A stretch of 16,389 bases of DNA, taken from Clostridiales bacterium. Lineage in GTDB: Bacteria > Bacillota > Clostridia > Christensenellales > UMGS416. Location: positions 1-16,389 of the forward strand of contig JAAYXU010000153.1 in the NCBI GenBank assembly GCA_012515725.1. The letters run 5' to 3'. Of the stretch, positions 7,348 to 14,226 are shown in pieces. The notes under the pieces were generated by a model. The model saw only the letters and a program-made list of their open reading frames with translations. It did no database searches and had not been told where the DNA came from. Position 1 is the stretch's first letter; each line of letters opens with the position of its first letter. The position numbers and the translations under genes were made by a program.

Positions 7348-7376
7348 TTGACAGCCCGGTATGCCTGCGCTATAAT
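7348..7376 (+). promoter_or_regulatory. Consensus sigma-A promoter upstream of the metK leader
   Basis: TTGACA (7348-7353) and TATAAT (7371-7376) both match consensus exactly with a 17-base spacer. Transcription should begin near 7383, about 230 bases before the SAM riboswitch. No better promoter is seen closer to the riboswitch, so this one is the likely source of the metK transcript and of the small leader ORF. Confidence 0.85.
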
Positions 7377-7399
7377 GTGCGTTGAGTCGGCGGCCGCTA

Positions 7400-7568
7400 A
7401 TGGTGTGGGGGCTTGTGGACTGGTTTCAGAGCTATATTGCTGGATTATCCACACCTCTTGTGCAGCGGATCGCTGTTCAGGATGTCCATCGCGGCGGCGG
7501 CCACCGTCATACAGGGCAGCCTCGTGGCGGGGCTCATCATGCTGCTGAGCGGGTTTTATATTAGCTAG
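7400..7568 (+). pseudogene. Possible small membrane protein, interrupted by a frame change
   Basis: Two short reading segments follow the consensus promoter. From ATG 7400 one frame reads MVWGLVDWFQSYIAGLSTPL and on to VQRIAVQ before it degenerates into Arg/Gly/His-rich sequence. From ATG 7482, one base out of frame with it, a second segment encodes 28 residues beginning MSIAAAATVIQGSL and ending LLSGFYIS, with a single membrane-spanning character and a stop at 7566-7568. Its codons end mostly in G or C, like the real genes here. Joined across a one-base skip near 7480 they would make a protein of about 55 residues. I do not recognise it. It could be a broken gene, a sequencing indel, two tiny peptides, or chance. 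No good Shine-Dalgarno site precedes either ATG. Confidence 0.3.
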
Positions 7569-7613
7569 CGCCCGCTGCTCCCACAAACACTGCGACGCAG
7601 TCATACTTATATT

Positions 7614-7716
7614 CCTTATAAAGAGTGGTGGAGGGAATGGGCCCGATGAAACCCGGCAACCTGCCTGCGGCAAGGTGCCAAATCCCACGGAGTCGCGGGG
7701 ACTCCGGCAGATGAGG
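7614..7716 (+). ncRNA. SAM-I (S-box) riboswitch aptamer
   Basis: The conserved S-box core is plain: AGAGTGGTGGAGGGAATGG, the kink-turn region GGCCCGATGAAACCCGGCAA, AAGGTGCCAAATCC, and the closing GCAGATGAGGAG. Helix P1 is formed by CCTTAT (7614-7619) with ATGAGG (7711-7716). It binds S-adenosylmethionine. In this class, ligand binding stabilises P1 and allows the downstream terminator to form, switching off the gene that makes SAM. A short alternative pairing of GCAGA (7707-7711) with TCTGC (7729-7733) would break both P1 and the terminator and could be the antiterminator. Confidence 0.95.
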
Positions 7717-7723
7717 AGAGCGG

Positions 7724-7755
7724 GCCTGTCTGCATGGACAGGCAATTTTCTTTTT
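7724..7755 (+). terminator. Riboswitch-controlled intrinsic terminator before metK
   Basis: GCCTGTC (7724-7730) and GACAGGC (7737-7743) form a perfect seven-base stem with a six-base loop, followed by AATTTTCTTTTT. It lies eight bases after the aptamer and just before the metK ribosome binding site (GGAGG at 7756-7760), so SAM should control transcription read-through into metK. Confidence 0.9.
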
Positions 7756-7768
7756 GGAGGCTACATAG

Positions 7769-8947
7769 ATGAAATATCAGTTTACTTCCGAATCGGTGAC
7801 AGAAGGGCATCCCGATAAAATGTGCGACCAGATATCCGACGCGATACTAGACAGTATGCTCGAATGCGATCCGGAGGCCCGCGTTGCCTGCGAAACGGCC
7901 GCGACAACGGGTACCGTGTTCGTGATGGGGGAAGTATCGACCCAGTGCTATGTGGATATACCGGGCATCGTCCGCCAGACGGTGGCAGATATCGGGTACA
8001 CCCGCGCCAAGTACGGATTTGACGCCGAGAACTGCGGCGTGCTGGTCAGCATACACGATCAGTCGGGAGATATCGCGATGGGCGTTGACCGAGCGCTGGA
8101 GGACCGCGAGGCCGCGGACTCGGACTGCGGACTGGGCGCGGGGGATCAGGGCATGATGTTCGGCTACGCCTGTGACGAAACCCCATCGCTTATGCCGATG
8201 CCCATAGAGCTCGCCCACACGCTCAGCCGCCGTCTGGCGGCGGTGCGCAAGTCCGGCGAGTTACGGTGGCTGCGTCCCGACGGCAAGACCCAGGTGACCA
8301 TACTCTACGAGGACGGGCGTCCGGTGGCCGTGGATACCGTGGTGGTTTCGGCACAGCATCATCCCGACATCGACGACCGCGAGATTCGCGAGAGCATCAT
8401 AGACCATGTGATCCGGCCGGTTATCCCCGAGGAGCTGGACGCTTCCCGCGTCCGCTATCTCATTAATCCCACCGGGCGATTCGTACTGGGCGGCCCGGCA
8501 GGAGACTCGGGCCTTACGGGCCGCAAGATTATTGTTGACACGTACGGAGGCTGGGCGCGGCACGGAGGAGGCGCGTTTTCGGGCAAGGATCCCACCAAGG
8601 TGGACCGCTCCGCCGCATACGCCGCCCGGTGGGTGGCAAAGCACGTCGTGGCCGCAGGGCTTGCGTCCCGGTGCGAGATCCAACTGGCCTATGCGATTGG
8701 CGTGGCCTGGCCGGTATCGGTCATGGTGGATACGTTCGGCACCGGGCAAGCAGACCCCGCGAAAATATCCCGAGCGATCTGCGAAGTCTTCGACCTGCGC
8801 CCCGGGGCGATCATACGCGACCTCAATCTGCGCCGACCGATATACCAGCAGGTAGCCGCGTACGGGCATTTCGGCCGAATGGATCTCGATCTGCCGTGGG
8901 AGCGTCTGAGCCGGGTGGACGCGCTCAGAGCCGCGGCCCGCGGCTGA
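7769..8947 (+). CDS. metK: S-adenosylmethionine synthase
   Basis: The 392-residue product makes S-adenosylmethionine from methionine and ATP. Motifs in order: FTSESVTEGHPDKMCDQISD at the N-terminus with the ATP-binding His14 and the metal ligand Asp16; GEVSTQCYVDI; the flexible-loop region SIHDQSGDIAMGVD; GAGDQGMMFGYA; then the phosphate-loop block YGGWARHGGGAFSGKDPTK and VDRSAAYAARWVAKH. Length is typical. The loop motif, usually SPDIAQGV, reads SGDIAMGV here, a modest deviation. GGAGG is eight bases before ATG 7769. The gene lies directly behind a SAM-I riboswitch and terminator, so it is repressed by its own product. recD2 follows after 19 bases, and the operon probably continues to the epimerase gene. 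Confidence 0.98.
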   Translation: MKYQFTSESVTEGHPDKMCDQISDAILDSMLECDPEARVACETAATTGTVFVMGEVSTQCYVDIPGIVRQTVADIGYTRAKYGFDAENCGVLVSIHDQSGDIAMGVDRALEDREAADSDCGLGAGDQGMMFGYACDETPSLMPMPIELAHTLSRRLAAVRKSGELRWLRPDGKTQVTILYEDGRPVAVDTVVVSAQHHPDIDDREIRESIIDHVIRPVIPEELDASRVRYLINPTGRFVLGGPAGDSGLTGRKIIVDTYGGWARHGGGAFSGKDPTKVDRSAAYAARWVAKHVVAAGLASRCEIQLAYAIGVAWPVSVMVDTFGTGQADPAKISRAICEVFDLRPGAIIRDLNLRRPIYQQVAAYGHFGRMDLDLPWERLSRVDALRAAARG

Positions 8948-8966
8948 CCGGACGAGGAAGGACGAT

Positions 8967-11192
8967 ATGGAGGAACTGACCGCCACAACGCTGCAAATCG
9001 TATACCGCAACGAGGAGAACGGATACACCGTCGCCACTATGGAGGTCGGCGATGCGGTGCATACGGCGGTGGGCATGCTCCCCGGGCTGCGGGAGGGCGA
9101 GCGGGTGGTGATCGCCGGGGAGTGGACCACCCACGCGGTCTACGGGCAGCAGTTCCGGGTCAGCATGTGCCGCTCGCTGCCGCCTGATAGCCATGAGGGG
9201 CTTATACGGTATCTTTCCTCGGGCGCGATATCGGGCGTCGGCCCGGTTACGGCAAAGAGAATAGTGGACGCGCTCGGGCTGGACGCGCTCGATATCATTG
9301 CCCGAGAACCCCAGAGGCTGCGCCGCGTGGAGGGAATCGGCGCCGCCCGCGCCATACAGATAAGCCAGAGCCTGGCTGAGCAGCGGAACGTGCAGCAGGC
9401 CATGGTGTTCCTCAGCTCCCTGAACCTCTCTCTCAACATGACCACCCGCATATACCGCAAATACGGGGCCATGACGGTCGAGCTTGTGCAGAGCGACCCC
9501 TATCGTCTGGTACGCGATATCGAGGGAATCGGCTTTAAGACCGCCGACAGGATCGCGCGCATGCTGGGCGTGGACGAAAGCGCTCCCACACGCATGGCTG
9601 CGGGCATACTCTATCTGCTGCAGGAATCCGCAGCCCAGCGGGGCCATACGTGTCTGCCCGCAGACACGCTCTACGGTAAAGCCGCCGCGCTGCTGGGAGC
9701 GGCCGAGGAGCAGGTCGTAGAGGCGCTCCGGGACATGGTGGAGGAGGGAAGCCTTGCGGTTGTGTACCGCGAGGGCGCCGCGTATGTCTATCTGCGCGCG
9801 TTCCTGGAGGCGGAGCAGGAGGTAGCGCGGCGGCTTAGCGAGCTGGCGGACTCCCGGCCGCGGGCGCTTTTCGATGACCCGGCTGAGGCGTTCAAAACCG
9901 TATCGGTCATGCGGGGTATCTGCCTGGCCCAGGGACAGGAAAAGGCGGTGTATCAAGCGCTGTCGGGCGGCCTGACGATCATTACCGGCGGGCCGGGTAC
10001 CGGTAAGACCACGACGATCAACTGCATACTGGGTATGCTGGAGCTTGCCGGCGTCAGGGTGATGCTGGCCGCGCCCACGGGCCGGGCCGCCAAGCGCATG
10101 ACCCAGGCCACCGGCCACGAGGCGCGAACGATACACCGGATGCTCGAGTACGGTTTCTCCGACGAGGAGGAGCTCAGCTTCAACCGGAACGAGGACAACC
10201 CCATTGCCTGCGGCGCCCTCATCGTGGACGAGATGTCGATGGTGGACCTCACGCTCATGCAGCACATGCTGCGGGCGGTTCCCAGAGGGTGCCGGCTGGT
10301 ACTGGTGGGCGACGCCGATCAGCTTCCCTCGGTGGGCCCGGGTAATGTGCTGCGCGATATCATCATGAGCGGCATCGCGCCCGTTACGAAGCTTACCGAA
10401 ATTTTCCGGCAGGCTCAGGAGAGCCTCATCGTGGTCAATGCCCACCGCGTCAACGAGGGGAGGATGCCCGAACTTGCCTGCGTGGACCGCGACTTCTTTT
10501 TTGAGCGCAAGGACGACTCCGCCTCCGCGCTTGAGGCGGTCGAGGCGCTGGTTTCCCGGCGGATACCCTCGTTCCACGGCGGCAGCCCGCTCGAATCGAT
10601 ACAGGTGCTGGCCCCGATGAAAAAGGGCGAGCTGGGCGTCTACAACCTGAACGCCCGCCTGCAGCGGCTCTTCAATCCCCCCAGCCCGCGCCGCGCGGAG
10701 CGCAGTCTGGGCGACAGCGTGCTGCGGGAAGGCGACAAGGTCATGCAGATCCGCAATAATTATGGACTCGAGTGGCGCAGGGAGCTGCCGGGCGGCGGGG
10801 AAGAGGAGGGCGAGGGCGTATTCAACGGCGACGTGGGATTCATCGAGCGGATCGACGAGGAGGGCAAGATGCTGACCGTGCGATTCGACGACGGACGCAT
10901 GGCCGATTATGAGTTTGCCCAGACAGACGAGCTGATGCTGGCTTACGCGGTTTCGATCCATAAGAGCCAGGGAAGCGAGTTCCCGGTGGTCGTGCTGCCG
11001 CTGCTGTCGGGCCCGCCGATGCTGCTCACGCGGAACCTGCTCTATACGGCCATCACACGAGCCCGCGAGATGGTCGTCATCGTGGGCCGCCGCGACTGCG
11101 TTGCCCGCATGGTGGACAACGACACCGTCGCGCTGCGGTATTCGGGACTCCTCAATGCGCTCCGGCGGGACGACGGCGATGGCGTGGCTTGA
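8967..11192 (+). CDS. recD2: RecD2-type ATP-dependent 5'-3' DNA helicase
   Basis: The 741-residue helicase matches the RecD2/YrrC family, superfamily 1B enzymes that work without RecBC. An N-terminal OB-like region (about residues 1-75) is followed by helix-hairpin-helix motifs (SGAISGVGPVTAKRI and VEGIGAARAIQIS, about 85-135). The motor then shows Walker A GGPGTGKTT at 341-349 with Lys347, Walker B LIVDEMSMVD around Asp421-Glu422, GDADQLPSVGPG, and near the end SIHKSQGSEF and LYTAITRAREMVVIVG. All helicase motifs look intact. AGGAAGG (8954-8961) precedes ATG 8967. It follows metK by 19 bases and overlaps comF by 14 bases. In Bacillota RecD2 takes part in replication restart and genome stability. 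Confidence 0.95.
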   Translation: MEELTATTLQIVYRNEENGYTVATMEVGDAVHTAVGMLPGLREGERVVIAGEWTTHAVYGQQFRVSMCRSLPPDSHEGLIRYLSSGAISGVGPVTAKRIVDALGLDALDIIAREPQRLRRVEGIGAARAIQISQSLAEQRNVQQAMVFLSSLNLSLNMTTRIYRKYGAMTVELVQSDPYRLVRDIEGIGFKTADRIARMLGVDESAPTRMAAGILYLLQESAAQRGHTCLPADTLYGKAAALLGAAEEQVVEALRDMVEEGSLAVVYREGAAYVYLRAFLEAEQEVARRLSELADSRPRALFDDPAEAFKTVSVMRGICLAQGQEKAVYQALSGGLTIITGGPGTGKTTTINCILGMLELAGVRVMLAAPTGRAAKRMTQATGHEARTIHRMLEYGFSDEEELSFNRNEDNPIACGALIVDEMSMVDLTLMQHMLRAVPRGCRLVLVGDADQLPSVGPGNVLRDIIMSGIAPVTKLTEIFRQAQESLIVVNAHRVNEGRMPELACVDRDFFFERKDDSASALEAVEALVSRRIPSFHGGSPLESIQVLAPMKKGELGVYNLNARLQRLFNPPSPRRAERSLGDSVLREGDKVMQIRNNYGLEWRRELPGGGEEEGEGVFNGDVGFIERIDEEGKMLTVRFDDGRMADYEFAQTDELMLAYAVSIHKSQGSEFPVVVLPLLSGPPMLLTRNLLYTAITRAREMVVIVGRRDCVARMVDNDTVALRYSGLLNALRRDDGDGVA

Positions 11193-11904
11193 GCGGGTCG
11201 CCGGAGGAATACTCGCGCTCCTCTATCCGGAGGACGACCGGTGCATGCTGTGCGGCGCGCAGGACTGCCGGGCCGATACGGGGGTCTGCGCCGCGTGCGA
11301 GGCGCGCGCGAAGCGGCATCTGCCGCCCCGGTGCGGCCTCTGCGGCCGCCAGACGCGCGGCGGCGGATTGTGCGGGAACTGCCGGGACGCGCAGGTGCGC
11401 TATCGGGGGGCTGTGGCCTACCACTATGAAGGCGTGGTGCGCGACGCTCTGCACAGGCTCAAGTTCGAGGGCGAGGCGCGATTTACCGCGTTCTTCGCGG
11501 CGGGCATGGCCCGCGCGCTCAGGGAGAGCGGCTGGCCGGCTCCCGATGTGCTTGTGCCCGTGCCCTCCCACAGTCTGCGCAGGTTGGGGCGCGGCTACAG
11601 TCTGCCTGGCAGGCTTGCGCGTGCGCTGTCGAGCCAAACCGGTATCCCGGTCGCGCACCGGGCGCTGCGCCGGATCGCGCTGGGAGCCATGCCGGGCCGC
11701 AGCCGGGAAGAGCGCATCATGTTGGCGGGGAAAGCCTTTGCGGCGGGACAGGCCAGCGCGGTCACGGGGAAGCGGGCGCTGCTCGTGGACGATATCACGA
11801 CCACTGGCTCGACGCTCAATGCGTGCGCGGGACTGCTCCTCAGTATGGGAGCAAGTGCGGTCTACGCGCTGGCCGCGGCTGGCGGCGCGGATCCCCTGAC
11901 GTGA
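11179..11904 (+). CDS. comF: ComF family protein (phosphoribosyltransferase fold)
   Basis: The 241-residue protein has two N-terminal CxxC...CxxC zinc-binding units (Cys22, 25, 37, 40 and Cys52, 55, 65, 68) and a C-terminal phosphoribosyltransferase-like domain with the PRPP loop LLVDDITTTGST at residues 201-212. ComF is known from DNA uptake during competence, acting inside the cell with the ComFA helicase. No comFA is in view here, and stand-alone ComF homologues are common in non-competent bacteria. The usual RGxNQ signature reads RGYSLPGRLA here. The start ATG 11179 overlaps the end of recD2 by 14 bases, so translation is probably coupled. In-frame sequence further upstream lies within recD2 and does not continue the domain. 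Confidence 0.88.
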   Translation: MAWLERVAGGILALLYPEDDRCMLCGAQDCRADTGVCAACEARAKRHLPPRCGLCGRQTRGGGLCGNCRDAQVRYRGAVAYHYEGVVRDALHRLKFEGEARFTAFFAAGMARALRESGWPAPDVLVPVPSHSLRRLGRGYSLPGRLARALSSQTGIPVAHRALRRIALGAMPGRSREERIMLAGKAFAAGQASAVTGKRALLVDDITTTGSTLNACAGLLLSMGASAVYALAAAGGADPLT

Positions 11905-11962
11905 ACAGGCAGGCTGGATACCAGGGACATACCGGAAAGGACGGCAACCGACAAATGGATGA

Positions 11963-11968
11963 GGGAGG
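11963..11968 (+). promoter_or_regulatory. Ribosome binding site that sets the epimerase GTG start
   Basis: GGGAGG lies seven bases before GTG 11976. An in-frame ATG at 11955 would place this site inside the gene and has a poor site of its own, and ATG 11985 would be too far away. Confidence 0.6.
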
Positions 11969-11975
11969 AAAGAGC

Positions 11976-12635
11976 GTGACCGGCATGATATCCGCGTCTA
12001 TGATGTGCGCGGACTTTCTGCATCTTGCAGGCGATATCCGCGCCCTGTGTGACAGCGGGGTAGAGTACCTGCATATCGATGTCATGGACGGGCATTTTGT
12101 GCCGAATTTCACGCTGGGGCCTGATTATGTGCGCGCGGTGCGCAGCGCCGCCACGCGCCCCATGGACATTCACCTGATGGTGGAGCGGCCCGCGCGATTT
12201 ATCGCGGCGTTTGAACCGCGCCCCGGAGACATCGTGTCGGTGCACGCGCAGGCCGACGCGCATCTCCACCGCACCCTTTCGATGATCCGCGAAACCGGCG
12301 CGACGCCCGCCGTCGCGCTCAATCCTGCCCAGCCGCTTTGGACGCTCGAGGATGTGCTGGGCGATATCGGCGTCGTGCTGCTCATGACGGTCAATCCCGG
12401 GTTCGCCGGGCAGAAGATGGTTTCCGGCGCCCTTGAGCGCATCGCCCGGATGCGGAGGCTCGCCGACGAAAGGCATCCCGGTCTGCTCATCGAGGTCGAC
12501 GGTAACGTAAGCCTGCCCAACGCGCGCGCCATGCGGGCCGCCGGAGCGGACATATTCGTCGCCGGGTCATCGGGGCTTTTTACGGGCGGAGATATAGCCC
12601 GGGCCGTCGCCGCGCTGCGCGAGGCGATCGGGTAG
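11976..12635 (+). CDS. Ribulose-phosphate 3-epimerase family protein (Rpe or allulose-6-phosphate epimerase-like)
   Basis: The 219-residue TIM barrel belongs to the pentulose/hexulose-phosphate 3-epimerase family. Metal-binding and catalytic residues are present: His34 and Asp36 in HIDVMDGHFVPN, His66 in DIHLMVERP, and Asp175 in EVDGN, with MTVNPGFAGQ before it. Standard Rpe interconverts ribulose-5-phosphate and xylulose-5-phosphate in the pentose phosphate pathway. Two spots differ from typical Rpe. The phosphate-loop VDGG is VDGN, and the last strand reads AGSSGLF, which is closer to AlsE-type allulose-6-phosphate epimerases (EVDGS, GTSGLF). The opening SASMMCADF also recalls AlsE. I therefore leave the gene symbol empty. 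It starts at GTG 11976, 71 bases after comF, and is the last gene of the metK transcription unit. Confidence 0.85.
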   Translation: MTGMISASMMCADFLHLAGDIRALCDSGVEYLHIDVMDGHFVPNFTLGPDYVRAVRSAATRPMDIHLMVERPARFIAAFEPRPGDIVSVHAQADAHLHRTLSMIRETGATPAVALNPAQPLWTLEDVLGDIGVVLLMTVNPGFAGQKMVSGALERIARMRRLADERHPGLLIEVDGNVSLPNARAMRAAGADIFVAGSSGLFTGGDIARAVAALREAIG

Positions 12636-12640
12636 GCGGG

Positions 12641-12673
12641 CGGATCCGGTCAGACAGTCACTTTCCGGATCCG
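12641..12673. other. Inverted repeat between the convergent epimerase and GH18 genes
   Basis: CGGATCCGG (12641-12649) and CCGGATCCG (12665-12673) pair over nine bases around a 15-base loop that includes the GH18 stop codon. Each arm is itself palindromic. No T tract lies on either side, so it is at most a weak two-way terminator. Confidence 0.35.
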
Positions 12674-13936
12674 GTACATAGAGGAGAGCACCAGCCAGTT
12701 CTGAGGGAAAAAGCGGTTGATCGTCCAGTAGCTCACCCCGCCCAGATTGTATTCGTCCACAAGCCTCAGTCGGGCCTGGATGCTGCGCGCGTCCTCGAAG
12801 TAGACGATATGACGCGCGCCCGCGCTGTCGTAGTAGTAGAAGAAGGGCGCCTGCGCCTCGGCGTCGAACTCAATCGCCGCGCCGCGTGCCGCCGCGAGCT
12901 CCACCGCCTCGGTGTTGGATATATTGCGCGCCGCCGTGCCCCTCCGGTATGGAAGCGTCCAGTCGTATCCGTAGTTGGGCATTCCCATCAGTATCTTGTA
13001 GGCCGGTATGACAGTCACCGCATAGTCCAGCACTTGGCTGACCGGGCCGATCGGGGACACCGCCATGGGCGGCCCGTATGTATAGCCCCACTCGTATGTC
13101 ATCAGTATCACATGGTCGGCGAAATACCCGTGTACCGGATAGTGATGCGCTTCATACAGGAGCCCCGGCTGCTGCGCCCTTAATTTGGGCGCAAGCGCGG
13201 TCGTCAGTATATATCCGCGTGCATGAAGGAGCTCGGACATACGCTGCACAAACGCGTCGTACGCCCCGCCGTCCTCAGGGTACACATACTCGAAGTCGAT
13301 ATTAAGTCCCATGTAACCCTTTTGCGCAAGCGTGCGGAATATCTCGTCTATCAGCGTCTGCTGCGCCTGCGGGTCGCGCAGCAGCGTGTTGGCGAGCGCG
13401 CTGGAAAAGCCGTTCCCCTCCTCGATATTGGTTATGACCATGATAGGAGCTACCGAAGCCTGCCGGGCCGCGGTGATGAGCGGCGTGTCGTTGATCGGTA
13501 TGAGCGTACCGTCGGGCCGGGCCTGGTAGCTGAATATGCTCAGAAATGTGAGGTAGGGAAGCGTGCGCGCCAGCACGTTCGGGCTGATGCCGGGAAGCAC
13601 GTATCCGTTGACGTCGATAGCACGTCCCGGCGGGGGAGCGACGGGTATGTTAATGACCTGTCCGACGTATATTAGGTCGGGATTTGTGATCTGAGGATTG
13701 GCCGCTATAAGCGCCGTCAGCGAAACGCCGCGGGAGCGGGCGATTGCGTACAGCGTGTCGCCCGGCGCTACCCGGTAGGTGGCGGTGGTTCCGGTTCTTA
13801 TGACAAGAGCCTGCCCGACCACCAGCACATCGGGGTTCGAGAGCGCGTTGTCCTCTATGATGGTCTGCATACTTACTCCGAAGAGGCGTGCGATCGCATA
13901 GACGCTGTCTCCGGGCCGCACCACGTATATGGTCAA
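12650..13936 (-). CDS. LysM-LysM-GH18 glycosidase, SleL/YaaH-like spore cortex hydrolase
   Basis: The 428-residue product carries two N-terminal LysM peptidoglycan-binding repeats (about residues 3-47, YVVRPGDSVYAIARLFGV, and 53-97, YRVAPGDTLYAIARSRGV). A glycoside hydrolase 18 domain (about 105-425) follows. The catalytic motif reads GLNIDFE with Glu216 as acid and Asp214. This NIDFE form is typical of the spore YaaH/SleL group, not of chitinases. These enzymes act on muramic-lactam-containing spore cortex during germination and have no signal peptide, as here. The start is uncertain. TTG 13936 gives the usual MTIYVVRPGDS beginning, with AAAGGG about 11 bases upstream; GTG 13945 is too close to it. 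A longer form from GTG 14083 has no ribosome binding site and no domain content. It converges with the epimerase gene. Confidence 0.88.
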   Translation of the reverse strand: MTIYVVRPGDSVYAIARLFGVSMQTIIEDNALSNPDVLVVGQALVIRTGTTATYRVAPGDTLYAIARSRGVSLTALIAANPQITNPDLIYVGQVINIPVAPPPGRAIDVNGYVLPGISPNVLARTLPYLTFLSIFSYQARPDGTLIPINDTPLITAARQASVAPIMVITNIEEGNGFSSALANTLLRDPQAQQTLIDEIFRTLAQKGYMGLNIDFEYVYPEDGGAYDAFVQRMSELLHARGYILTTALAPKLRAQQPGLLYEAHHYPVHGYFADHVILMTYEWGYTYGPPMAVSPIGPVSQVLDYAVTVIPAYKILMGMPNYGYDWTLPYRRGTAARNISNTEAVELAAARGAAIEFDAEAQAPFFYYYDSAGARHIVYFEDARSIQARLRLVDEYNLGGVSYWTINRFFPQNWLVLSSMYRIRKVTV

Positions 13937-13970
13937 ATTGGCCACATCCCTTTTATCGGTTCTCTTTTTC

Positions 13971-13978
13971 AGTATATG
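13971..13978 (-). promoter_or_regulatory. Candidate sigma-E-like -10 element for the GH18 gene
   Basis: On the minus strand CATATACT matches the sigma-E -10 consensus CATACAHT at seven of eight positions. Transcription would start about seven bases downstream, just ahead of the AAAGGG ribosome binding site, which also supports the short TTG/GTG start. The -35 region about 14 bases upstream is a poor match, so confidence is limited. yaaH-type genes are known mother-cell genes in Bacillus. Confidence 0.35.
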
Positions 13979-14090
13979 TCCGTTGGCGTTCGGATGTCTC
14001 AGCGACGCGCCCGCCGAGATACGCGACTTTAGCGCCTGACCACGGAAGAAAAAGGAACACAGAAAATCTCCGAAAATTCCCACCGATAAT

Positions 14091-14144
14091 TATTGACATA
14101 TGCCCGTAATGGAGGTATACTAGTTATGGGCATACGACAATAAT
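14091..14144 (+). promoter_or_regulatory. Promoter and proposed operator of the DtxR-like regulator operon
   Basis: TTGACA (14093-14098) and TATACT (14116-14121) are separated by exactly 17 bases. An inverted repeat, TATGCCCGTAA (14099-14109) and TTATGGGCATA (14124-14134), matches at 10 of 11 positions and brackets the -10 box. The outer parts, TATTGACATATG and GCATACGACAATAAT, recur almost unchanged at the promoter near 15107. This looks like an operator bound by a dimer or tetramer. Confidence 0.7.
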
Positions 14145-14157
14145 AAGTGAGAAAACG

Positions 14158-14192
14158 CCGGGCATTGCCTGCGCTTCGATGCGATGCCCCGG
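14158..14192 (+). other. Hairpin in the 5' leader of the DtxR-like gene
   Basis: CCGGGCAT (14158-14165) and ATGCCCCGG (14184-14192) pair with a one-base bulge, with further weak pairing inside. No T tract follows. The arms contain GGGCAT and ATGCCC, the same hexamers as the operator 30-60 bases upstream. Confidence 0.4.
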
Positions 14193-14226
14193 GTGTGGGA
14201 CAGCTATGATCAGAGGATCGTAGAGT

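Noticed and set aside
8925..10961. Very long minus-strand open frame (about 680 codons) opposite recD2
   Set aside because: It is antisense to a helicase gene with every family motif intact, is rich in His, Arg and Gln as expected for a GC-rich shadow frame, and shows no domain.
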